Both the position numbers and the translations under genes were made by a program. From Mariprofundaceae bacterium (GTDB lineage: Bacteria; Pseudomonadota; Zetaproteobacteria; Mariprofundales; J009), in contig WFMN01000270.1 of the NCBI GenBank assembly GCA_015489095.1, positions 1 through 6,457 of the forward strand: DNA of 6,457 nucleotides. The letters are read 5' to 3'. The notes below the pieces were generated by a model. That model made no database searches, was not told the origin of the DNA, and worked only from the letters and a program-made list of their open reading frames with translations. Positions 1 to 4,283 of the stretch are shown here, one piece after another (positions within the stretch are counted from its first letter, which is position 1; the number at the start of each line of letters is the position of its first letter).

Positions 1-4
1 AGAT

Positions 5-17
5 AAGCCCCTTTTTT
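5..17 (+). terminator. Possible 3' half of an intrinsic terminator cut by the left edge
   Basis: AAGCCCC at 5-11 is followed directly by six T at 12-17, the form of the distal arm and U-tract of a rho-independent terminator read rightwards. The proximal arm would lie to the left of the window. If real, a plus-strand gene ends just off the left edge and converges on rpmA. This is inference from half a structure. Confidence 0.3.
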
Positions 18-57
18 CCTGTTAGCATTGCCATGCAGCCTCCACGCGAAAGTTGAT

Positions 58-78
58 ATGGCGCAAGGATAGCGCCAT
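58..78. repeat. Perfect 7-bp inverted repeat
   Basis: ATGGCGC (58-64) and GCGCCAT (72-78) are perfect reverse complements around a 7-base loop. No T-tract follows on either strand, so it is not an evident intrinsic terminator. Its function is unknown. Confidence 0.55.
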
Positions 79-119
79 CGCAACCGAAAAGTCACCCAAC
101 ATGGTGAACGAAGGGGTCA

Positions 120-157
120 GACGACTTTGAAACAGTCGTCCCGGGCTTGACGCGGGA
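120..157. repeat. Double-hairpin repeat, GACGACTT type
   Basis: GACGACT (120-126) pairs perfectly with AGTCGTC (134-140) around a 7-base loop. It abuts a second hairpin, TCCCG (139-143) with CGGGA (153-157). The first hairpin is close in sequence to the one at 4235-4256: both start GACGACTT and end AGTC(G/A)TC. The second part resembles the CCCG..CGGGA(T)CCA palindromes scattered through many proteobacterial genomes, judged from memory. Confidence 0.55.
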
Positions 158-180
158 TCCACCGCCGCAGCGCCGGTTCT

Positions 181-207
181 GTAGGAGGGGTCTCCAGACC
201 CCGAACC
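181..207 (+). repeat. REP-like palindromic unit, copy R1
   Basis: This is a 27-base unit with a GTAGGAG head, a stem of GGGGTCT (187-193) and AGACCCC (196-202), and a GAACC tail. It matches copy R4 (2975-3001) at 20 of 27 positions with equal length, and copies R2 and R3 through the same head, TCC centre and CGAA tail. Differences in the stem are mostly compensatory. Heads of this kind occur in REP families of gammaproteobacteria such as pseudomonads; that parallel is from general knowledge. Confidence 0.7.
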
Positions 208-243
208 TGTGGATCTCCGGTTTCCGAGCGGATGGCGGCGGTC

Positions 244-269
244 ATTCGCGGTTTGGAAACCGCTCCTGC
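244..269 (-). repeat. REP-like palindromic unit, copy R2
   Basis: Read on the minus strand it has a GCAGGAG head, a CGGTTT/AAACCG stem and a GAAT tail. On the plus strand the stem is GCGGTTT (248-254) against AAACCGC (257-263), a perfect 7-bp pairing. It faces R1 tail to tail, as in paired REP elements. It is nearly identical to R3 at 2945-2969, which lacks one base of one stem arm. Confidence 0.7.
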
Positions 270-282
270 GGGGGCTCCCCTG

Positions 283-310
283 TCATCGCGGCCATGGACG
301 GACTTTTTGC
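283..310 (-). repeat. Dispersed intergenic module, copy 1
   Basis: On the minus strand, bases 310-291 match plus-strand 2924-2943 at 18 of 20 positions (core AGTCCGTCC(A/G)TGGC). Bases 283-298 also match 4255-4270 at 14 of 16 positions (TCAT(C/T)GCGGCCA then TGGA or CGGA). One locus therefore shares sequence with both other repeat-bearing gaps. Its function is unknown. Confidence 0.6.
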
Positions 311-343
311 AATCTGCGCGATCTATCTTGGGTGGATGGCAAT

Positions 344-367
344 AAAAAAGGGCGCCGCGGCGCCCTT
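344..367 (-). terminator. Intrinsic terminator of the rpmE-rplU-rpmA operon
   Basis: Bases 348-367 form a perfect 20-base palindrome with arms AAGGGCGCC and GGCGCCCTT around a GC centre. On the minus strand it is followed by six T (complement of the A-run at 344-349). It begins 25 bases past the rpmA stop codon and is a textbook rho-independent terminator for the leftward operon. It also marks the operon end, so no further gene such as obgE is co-transcribed. Confidence 0.9.
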
Positions 368-392
368 GGTCAGCTGTTGTGCGAACCGGGAG

Positions 393-641
393 CTAGGCGA
401 CAACGCGCACGGTGGTGCGCCCCGCCTTCTTGAAGAACTCCACGCTGCCGTCAACCAATGCGAACAGGGTGTAATCCTTGCCGCAGCCGACATTCTCACC
501 GGGGCGGATCTTGGTTCCGCGCTGGCGTACCAGAATGTTGCCGGCCACTACGGCCTCGCCGCCATACTTCTTCACGCCGAGGCGCTTGGACTCGGAATCG
601 CGACCGTTGCGGGAGGACCCGCCTGCCTTTTTATGTGCCAT
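393..641 (-). CDS. rpmA: 50S ribosomal protein L27
   Basis: This gene encodes bacterial ribosomal protein L27, a large-subunit protein whose N-terminal tail reaches towards the peptidyl transferase centre. The 82-residue product shows the family hallmark MAHKKAGGSSRNGRDSESKR at its N-terminus, then LGVKKYGGE and an IRPGENVGCGKDYTLFA stretch. The length is close to the usual 85. It begins directly with MAHKK, so it lacks the cleavable N-terminal extension seen in Firmicutes. A strong Shine-Dalgarno sequence (AGGAGG, 647-652 on the complement) supports the start. It lies 13 bases after the rplU stop and is the last gene of the operon, ending in TAG shortly before the terminator. In many proteobacteria obgE follows rpmA; here it does not. 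Confidence 0.97.
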   Translation of the reverse strand: MAHKKAGGSSRNGRDSESKRLGVKKYGGEAVVAGNILVRQRGTKIRPGENVGCGKDYTLFALVDGSVEFFKKAGRTTVRVVA

Positions 642-654
642 GCTCTCCTCCTGT

Positions 655-963
655 TTAGCTGTTGATGCCGGTGATGGCGATCGTGGTGTAGTTCTGGCGA
701 TGCCCCTTGGTCAGGCGGTAGTTTTTACGCCGCCGGCGCTTGAAGATGACGATCTTCTTGCCGCGGCCATGCTCGGTGATCTTGGCGGTCACCGACGCCT
801 TGGCCGCATCTTCGCCGACCATCAGATCCGCGCCGGAGCCGACCCCCAGCACATCGTCAATGGTGATCTCATCGCCAACGGCGCCGTCGATGGTCGCCAC
901 GCGGAGTTGGTCACCCTCCTGTACGCGGTACTGCTTACCGCCACTACGAATAATTGCGTACAT
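655..963 (-). CDS. rplU: 50S ribosomal protein L21
   Basis: This gene encodes large-subunit protein L21, which binds 23S rRNA. The product from ATG at 963 is 102 residues, matching the usual 103 or so. The N-terminus MYAIIRSGGKQYRVQEGD is typical. The L21 signature lies near residues 71-95: KIVIFKRRRRKNYR followed by GHRQ and a Thr-rich end. A GTG codon sits immediately before this ATG (964-966). The Shine-Dalgarno AGAGG (973-977 on the complement) is 6 bases from the GTG and 9 from the ATG, so either could initiate. I chose ATG because L21 proteins normally begin MYA. The gene lies 15 bases after the rpmE stop and 13 before rpmA, and is surely co-transcribed with both. Confidence 0.96.
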   Translation of the reverse strand: MYAIIRSGGKQYRVQEGDQLRVATIDGAVGDEITIDDVLGVGSGADLMVGEDAAKASVTAKITEHGRGKKIVIFKRRRRKNYRLTKGHRQNYTTIAITGINS

Positions 964-978
964 CACTATCTACCTCTT

Positions 979-1197
979 TTAGGCCGCCGCGGCCGCGGGC
1001 TTCTTGCCATAACGCTTGTAAAAGCGCTCCACACGCCCCTCGGTATCGACGATTTTCTGTTTGCCGGTGTAAAACGGGTGGCAGTTCGAGCAGATTTCCA
1101 CCTGCATATCCCCCTTGGTCGAGCGGGTCTCAAAGACATTGCCGCACGAACAGGAGACCTTGGAAACTTTGTATTCAGGATGGATTCCGGGTTTCAT
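979..1197 (-). CDS. rpmE: 50S ribosomal protein L31, zinc-binding type
   Basis: This gene encodes L31, a small large-subunit protein near the bridge between the ribosomal subunits. The 72-residue product begins MKPGIHPEY and has zinc-ligand cysteines C16, C18, C36 and C39 (SCSCGN and ICSNCHPFYTGKQK). It is therefore the zinc-containing (C+) form rather than the zinc-free YkgM-like paralogue induced by zinc starvation. The last residues are a short alanine run (KKPAAAAA). A weak Shine-Dalgarno (AGAGA, complement of 1201-1205) lies 3 bases before the ATG, with GGAG further upstream. It is the first gene of the operon with rplU and rpmA; an L31 gene in that position is not the common arrangement. 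Confidence 0.96.
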   Translation of the reverse strand: MKPGIHPEYKVSKVSCSCGNVFETRSTKGDMQVEICSNCHPFYTGKQKIVDTEGRVERFYKRYGKKPAAAAA

Positions 1198-1243
1198 GAT
1201 TCTCTACTTATCTCCAGCTCCACCGCAATTTTTCGTCACGATG

Positions 1244-1274
1244 GAAAAATTAAAAGGGCGCGATTTCTAGCGCC
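1244..1274 (-). terminator. Intrinsic terminator downstream of dksA
   Basis: Read leftwards, the GC stem GGCGC (complement of 1270-1274) pairs with GCGCC (complement of 1257-1261) around an 8-base loop. It is followed by the T-rich CTTTTAATTTTT (complement of 1244-1255). It lies about 57 bases past the dksA stop and separates dksA transcription from the ribosomal operon, which therefore needs its own promoter in about 1198-1245. I found no clear consensus promoter there. Confidence 0.75.
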
Positions 1275-1292
1275 TTGACCGCAAAATGCAAG

Positions 1293-1327
1293 CTGTTCAG
1301 CAAGCCGTTCGGCGCGCGGCTGAACAG
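1293..1327. repeat. Inverted repeat just past the dksA stop codon
   Basis: CTGTTCAGC (1293-1301) and GCTGAACAG (1319-1327) are perfect 9-bp reverse complements. The 17-base loop contains a smaller GCC/GGC hairpin (1304-1313). The structure begins four bases after the dksA stop codon. It lacks a good U-tract, so it may stabilise the 3' end of the dksA transcript or help the terminator at 1244-1274. Confidence 0.6.
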
Positions 1328-1330
1328 GGT

Positions 1331-1699
1331 CTAGACATGAGTGCGTTCGCCCTGCTCCTGCGCATTCTTGCAATCGATGCAGAGGGTCGTGACCGGCCGC
1401 GCCTCCAGCCGCTTGGGACGGATATCGCCGCCACAGGCCTCGCAGATGCCGTATTCATGGTTCTCGATGCGCTCCAGCGCCTGATCGATCTTCTTGATCA
1501 GCTTGCGTTCGCGATCCTTGATGCGCAACTCGAAGCTGCGGTCGGTCTCCATGGTGGCCTGATCGGTGGGGTCGGGAAACGCGGTCAGCTCCTGCTCGTG
1601 CAGTTGGTGCATGTTCTCGCTTTGGCCGGCGGCAAGCTGCTCGCGCCACTCGCGCAACTGCTTGTCAAAGCGGGCTAATTCCTGTTCAGTAAGTGCCAT
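1331..1699 (-). CDS. dksA: RNA polymerase-binding transcription factor DksA
   Basis: DksA enters the secondary channel of RNA polymerase and, with ppGpp, resets promoter activity, notably lowering rRNA transcription during starvation. The 122-residue product has the coiled-coil tip motif DPTDQA with acidic residues D43 and D46 and A48, matching the functional DxxDxA of E. coli DksA. It then has ELRIKDRERKLIKKI and a four-cysteine zinc finger (C86, C89, C107, C110; YGICEACG and LCIDCK). It is about 30 residues shorter at the N-terminus than the 151-residue E. coli protein. The start at 1699 is supported by CAGGAG (complement of 1709-1714), nine bases upstream. The frame stays open to 1942, but that extension has no ribosome site and runs under the divergent channel gene. 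It ends in TAG and has its own promoter and terminator. Confidence 0.93.
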   Translation of the reverse strand: MALTEQELARFDKQLREWREQLAAGQSENMHQLHEQELTAFPDPTDQATMETDRSFELRIKDRERKLIKKIDQALERIENHEYGICEACGGDIRPKRLEARPVTTLCIDCKNAQEQGERTHV

Positions 1700-1702
1700 T
1701 GG

Positions 1703-1769
1703 TTGCAACTCCTGTTTTTTTGAGGGCGGCGAATGATAGGGTGGGGCGGATGGATTGCAACGCTTGCAA
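1703..1769. promoter_or_regulatory. Cluster of three TTGCAA sites around the dksA promoter
   Basis: The palindromic hexamer TTGCAA occurs at 1703-1708, 1755-1760 and 1764-1769. The two right-hand copies form the symmetrical TTGCAAcgcTTGCAA over the proposed -35 element. The left copy sits in the spacer between the dksA Shine-Dalgarno and its ATG. The arrangement suggests an operator, but the hexamer is not assigned to a known regulator, and one of the copies may be only the -35 box. Confidence 0.35.
1733..1760 (-). promoter_or_regulatory. Putative sigma-70 promoter of dksA
   Basis: On the minus strand, TTGCAA (complement of 1755-1760) and TATCAT (complement of 1733-1738) are separated by 16 bases. 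They match the -35 and -10 consensus at 4 of 6 and 5 of 6 positions. Transcription would begin near 1725, giving a leader of about 25 bases before the dksA ATG. Confidence 0.5.
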
Positions 1770-1775
1770 CCCCTA

Positions 1776-1785
1776 CCGGCGCCGG
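1776..1785. repeat. Perfect 10-bp palindrome CCGGCGCCGG
   Basis: CCGGCGCCGG is its own reverse complement and lies between the divergent dksA and channel gene starts. Its role is unknown, and GC-rich palindromes of this size can occur by chance in such DNA. Confidence 0.4.
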
Positions 1786-1832
1786 CGAGCATCCCTGCGC
1801 ATTCCGACCGTGAACCGACAAGGAGTATCCCC

Positions 1833-2912
1833 ATGCCCAACGAATGGATGCAGACCGCTTGGCTTACGATTCCGTTGACCCGCTGGTTGGCCGCGGTGGT
1901 GGCGCTGTTCCTCACCGTGGTGGCGCAGCGGTACTTGGTCACCCTGTTTCACCGGGTGGCGCAGCGGATGGCCGATCGCACCGCCACCCCGATCGACAAC
2001 ATGCTGCTGGAGGCGGCGGAGAAACCGGCCGGCTGGTTGGTGCTGGTGATCGGCTTGATGGTGACCCTGCATCTGCTGGCGGTCGATGCCGACCGCTTTC
2101 CGCTGATCGCGCCGCTGTTTCAGCTCGGGCGGGCGGCTACCGTGGTGATCGGCGGCTGGTTCGTCTGGCGATTGATCGGAGCGATGGCCTCCTACCTTCG
2201 CGCCCGAGCCCGAGAGACGGAGTCGCCGCTCGACGATCAGCTCATCCCCTTTATCGCCAAAACCTTGCGGTTGCTATTGATCATCACCGGGCTGCTGATG
2301 GTGGCGCAAAACCTCGGCTATTCGGTTTCGGGGCTGATCGCATCCTTGGGGATCGGCGGCATCGCGGTGGCGATGGCGGCCAAGGATACCCTAGCCAATG
2401 TGTTCGGCTCCATCATGATCCTGATCGATCGCCCCTTCACCGTCGGCGACTGGATCAAAACCTCCGCCTTCGAGGGGGTGGTGGAGGAGGTGGGGTTTCG
2501 CTCCACCCGTATCCGTACCTTCGGCAAAACGGTGGTCAATGTTCCCAACTCGCGGCTGGCCAACATGGTGATCGACAACATCGACGCCCGCCCCAAGCGG
2601 CGCGTCAAGATGCGCATCGGCGTTACCTACGATACCTCCACCGACCAGATGGAGCGGGCGATCGCCGGTATCGAGGAGATCCTGCGCAACCATCCCGGCG
2701 TTGATCAGGAGTATTCGCTGGTGAAGTTCGACAACTTCGATGATTCCGCGTTGTCGATCTTCCTCTACTACTTCAGCGCCTCCACGGTGTGGGAGGAGTA
2801 CCTGCAGGTGCGCCAAGAGGTCAACCTGCGGATCATGCAGCTACTGGAATCGCTGGGGATCGCCTTCGCCTTCCCGTCGCGCACGGTCTATCTGCAGCAC
2901 GGCGACGGCTGA
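1833..2912 (+). CDS. MscS-family mechanosensitive ion channel
   Basis: The product is probably a small-conductance mechanosensitive channel of the inner membrane that opens under membrane tension to release solutes after osmotic downshock. From ATG 1833 it has 359 residues. Hydrophobic segments lie near 15-38, 66-86, 93-122, 138-160 and 166-196, so about five helices rather than the three of E. coli MscS. The last segment is the pore helix signature: GLIASLGIGGIAVAMAAKD then NVFGSIMILIDRPF. The beta domain follows (VGDWI, then VGFRSTRIRTF and VPNS at 237-240), then the cytoplasmic alpha/beta domain. The helix count recalls YnaI/YbdG-like members; exact subfamily is unsure. Start: AGGAG at 1821-1825 is seven bases before the ATG. 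It is divergent from dksA and convergent with the TPR gene. Confidence 0.92.
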   Translation: MPNEWMQTAWLTIPLTRWLAAVVALFLTVVAQRYLVTLFHRVAQRMADRTATPIDNMLLEAAEKPAGWLVLVIGLMVTLHLLAVDADRFPLIAPLFQLGRAATVVIGGWFVWRLIGAMASYLRARARETESPLDDQLIPFIAKTLRLLLIITGLLMVAQNLGYSVSGLIASLGIGGIAVAMAAKDTLANVFGSIMILIDRPFTVGDWIKTSAFEGVVEEVGFRSTRIRTFGKTVVNVPNSRLANMVIDNIDARPKRRVKMRIGVTYDTSTDQMERAIAGIEEILRNHPGVDQEYSLVKFDNFDDSALSIFLYYFSASTVWEEYLQVRQEVNLRIMQLLESLGIAFAFPSRTVYLQHGDG

Positions 2913-2923
2913 TCTAGCGCATC

Positions 2924-2943
2924 GCAACAAGTCCGTCCGTGGC
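2924..2943 (+). repeat. Dispersed intergenic module, copy 2
   Basis: These 20 bases match the minus strand of 291-310 at 18 of 20 positions, sharing AGTCCGTCC(A/G)TGGC. The module starts 11 bases after the channel gene stop codon and abuts REP-like copy R3. Confidence 0.6.
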
Positions 2944-2944
2944 A

Positions 2945-2969
2945 ATTCGCGGTTGGAAACCGCTCCTGC
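2945..2969 (-). repeat. REP-like palindromic unit, copy R3
   Basis: Read on the minus strand: GCAGGAG head, CGGTTTCC then AACCGCGAAT. It equals R2 (244-269) except for loss of one base in one stem arm, leaving GCGGTT (2949-2954) to pair with AACCGC (2958-2963). It lies head to head with R4, five bases away. Confidence 0.7.
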
Positions 2970-2974
2970 GGCCA

Positions 2975-3001
2975 GCAGAAGGGGAATCCTTTCCCCGAAC
3001 C
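2975..3001 (+). repeat. REP-like palindromic unit, copy R4
   Basis: GCAGAAGGGG head, stem GGGGAA (2981-2986) with TTCCCC (2991-2996), and GAACC tail, 27 bases in all. Compared with R1, stem positions 11-12 change from TC to AA while the partners change from GA to TT, preserving pairing. With R3 it forms an inverted pair between two convergent genes. It may help end transcription or protect the 3' ends of the channel and TPR transcripts, but no U-tract is present. Confidence 0.7.
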
Positions 3002-3005
3002 CGTG

Positions 3006-3653
3006 CTACTTCATCCCCGCCAGCTTGGTGGCTGCCTCCGCCTTGCGCCCCTTGGAGTAGATCGGCCGGCTGGCGACATCGGGCAGGCTCAGCACCTTAT
3101 TCAGATAGATGGCGGCCCTCTTTTTGTCGCCCTGATCGAGCCAGTAGTCGCCCATGAAGTAGTTGGCGTCCATGTCGTTGGGCGCGATGGCCAGCCCCTG
3201 CTTGAGATAGTCGAGCGCCTTGTCGTCGTCGCCGAAGCCGATCGGCCATCCCGGCACCATGTAATAGAAGCTGCCCAGCGTGGTGTAGGCGGCGCCATGC
3301 ATCGCGCGACCGTCGATCTTCACCGCCTTTTCCAGCAGTTTTTTGGCATCCTTCATGATGCCGAGGGCGCTTAGGCCCCCGGTCGCCCCGGCCAAGCTGG
3401 CGCGGATAATCCCTTCCCAGATCAGTGGCTCCGCCCGCTTCGGATGCGCCTTGACCACGGCATGGGCGTCGTCGGCCAGCTTGGCGAAGGCCTCCTCCCG
3501 TTGTGATTTCGAGGTTTGGTAGTTGATCTGCGCCCACTGCCGCTGCAACTGGGCGATCTGGGTATCGAGCGTGCTCTGCTCGTCCGCATGGGCCGCCGCG
3601 CTCACTCCCAGCAGCAGCCAGCACAACGCGATCGCAAAACGCATCATTCGCAT
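3006..3653 (-). CDS. Exported tetratricopeptide-repeat protein of unknown function
   Basis: The 215-residue product has a signal peptide (MRMMR, hydrophobic core to about residue 20, likely cleavage after AHA at 23) and should be periplasmic. Helical repeats follow. A TPR-like block lies near 143-190, with ALDYLKQGLAIAPNDMDANY then GDYWLDQGDKKRAAIYLNKVL. A less regular one lies at 78-130 (EGIIRASLAGATGGLSALG, then KLLEKAVKIDGR). TPR folds usually bind protein partners. The stretch YYMVPGWPIGFGDD at 130-143 resembles uncharacterised proteobacterial TPR proteins, from memory, with a looser likeness to TatT-type TRAP components. GGGAGGAG lies just before the ATG. It follows the beta-barrel gene by 12 bases on the same strand, so they are probably co-transcribed and may act together at the envelope. 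The specific role is not known. Confidence 0.85.
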   Translation of the reverse strand: MRMMRFAIALCWLLLGVSAAAHADEQSTLDTQIAQLQRQWAQINYQTSKSQREEAFAKLADDAHAVVKAHPKRAEPLIWEGIIRASLAGATGGLSALGIMKDAKKLLEKAVKIDGRAMHGAAYTTLGSFYYMVPGWPIGFGDDDKALDYLKQGLAIAPNDMDANYFMGDYWLDQGDKKRAAIYLNKVLSLPDVASRPIYSKGRKAEAATKLAGMK

Positions 3654-3665
3654 GGTTCTCCTCCC

Positions 3666-4205
3666 TTAGTAGTGGTATGCGATGTTGAGGGTGAAGCCGT
3701 TGACATCCAGTCCGGCGAAGTTGGTGGTGAGGGTGGCGGCGTTGGCCTTGGTGGCGTAGCGCACCCACTCGCCGGCCAGTGAGAAATCGCGATCTAGGCG
3801 ATACTCACCGCCGAAACCGAAGGAGAAGGCGCTGCCGGTTTTGCTCTTCTTAACGGTGGCGGTCTGGTAACTGGTCTTCAGGTTGGTCATGCCGAGCAGG
3901 GCGTAGCCGCGGAACTCCCGCGTCAGATCGAGGTTCATCTTGAGAAAGCCGGAGAGGAAGTAGTCCACCTTGGCCTTGGCCGCCCGTGACGAGGTGCCCA
4001 CCCTAAACTCCGCGCCGAGGAAGCGGTTGAAGTCGGTAAAATTATAGCCCAACCGCAGAAAGCCGCCAAGCCCCGATTTCTTGTTGGCGCCGGTATCCAT
4101 CTCGATCGCGCCTAGGCCGATCCCGATGTAGGGCGCCTGGGCAAACGCCGGCGCGCTCAAACTCATCACTGCGAGAGCCGCAGCCCCCATGATCCATCTC
4201 TTCAT
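3666..4205 (-). CDS. Small outer-membrane beta-barrel protein
   Basis: The 179-residue product has a clear signal peptide (MKRWIMGAAALAVMSLS, cleavage likely after AFA at residue 22). The mature part has alternating hydrophobic residues and glycines typical of beta strands: PYIGIGLGAIE, GGFLRLGYNF, FLGAEFRVG, DYFLSGFLKMNL, FRGYALLGMTN, AFSFGFGGEYRLD, FSLAGEWVRYA and FTLNIAYHY. The last ends in the aromatic C-terminal residue recognised by BAM. The size fits an eight-stranded barrel of the OmpA/OmpX-like or 'outer membrane protein beta-barrel' type. No OmpA peptidoglycan-binding domain is present. The Shine-Dalgarno AGGAG (complement of 4214-4218) lies eight bases upstream. It leads a two-gene unit with the exported TPR gene. 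Whether it forms a pore is unknown. Confidence 0.88.
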   Translation of the reverse strand: MKRWIMGAAALAVMSLSAPAFAQAPYIGIGLGAIEMDTGANKKSGLGGFLRLGYNFTDFNRFLGAEFRVGTSSRAAKAKVDYFLSGFLKMNLDLTREFRGYALLGMTNLKTSYQTATVKKSKTGSAFSFGFGGEYRLDRDFSLAGEWVRYATKANAATLTTNFAGLDVNGFTLNIAYHY

Positions 4206-4234
4206 CTAGGTTTCTCCTTACGGTTGTTAGATTT

Positions 4235-4275
4235 GACGACTTCGCAAGAAGTCATCATTGCGGCCACGGATGGCC
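4235..4275. repeat. Two-hairpin dispersed repeat between the SDR and beta-barrel genes
   Basis: GACTTC (4238-4243) and GAAGTC (4248-4253) form a hairpin with a GCAA loop on the plus strand, extendable by GA/TC at 4235-4236 and 4255-4256. It resembles 120-140. Next to it GGCCA (4262-4266) pairs with TGGCC (4271-4275), and 4255-4270 matches 283-298 at 14 of 16 positions. The T-run (4276-4279) follows on the plus strand, away from the direction of the flanking genes, so this is not a normal terminator for the SDR gene. Confidence 0.55.
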
Positions 4276-4283
4276 TTTTAGAC

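Larger units (their letters stand above)
1..343. other. Gene-free, palindrome-rich intergenic region
   Basis: No convincing coding sequence is present: frames entering from the left edge stop within about 20 codons, and the longer open frames lack ribosome binding sites and recognisable protein sequence. The stretch instead holds a series of inverted repeats: a possible terminator half at 5-17, a 7-bp hairpin at 58-78, a 7-bp hairpin at 120-140, a TCCCG/CGGGA hairpin at 139-157, two REP-like units at 181-207 and 244-269, and a dispersed module at 283-310. Several of these recur in the gaps at 2913-3005 and 4206-4283. No tRNA or riboswitch was recognised. Confidence 0.75.

Noticed and set aside
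1..343. tRNA, riboswitch or CRISPR in the left gap
   Set aside because: No T-loop GGTTCGA-type motif with an acceptor stem, no recognisable riboswitch core, and no regularly spaced direct repeats.
478..1278. A 266-codon open frame on the plus strand
   Set aside because: It lies opposite rpmA, rplU and rpmE, has no ribosome site and has no recognisable protein features. High-GC antisense frames are often open by chance.
1755..1832. Upstream ATG for the channel gene
   Set aside because: No Shine-Dalgarno was seen at 1755. The stretch overlaps the proposed dksA control region, while ATG 1833 has AGGAG at ideal spacing.
1700..1942. N-terminal extension of dksA by 81 codons
   Set aside because: It runs through the promoter and under the divergent channel gene, has no ribosome site, and its sequence is unlike DksA. 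The start at 1699 has CAGGAG.
3097..3768. Minus-strand open frame of 223 codons
   Set aside because: It overlaps the TPR and beta-barrel genes in another frame and has low-complexity arginine/glycine-rich content. The real genes have signal peptides and ribosome sites.
4262..4279. GGCCA/TGGCC hairpin with TTTT as a terminator
   Set aside because: The T-run lies on the plus strand, but no plus-strand gene precedes it. For the leftward SDR gene the U-tract is on the wrong side.
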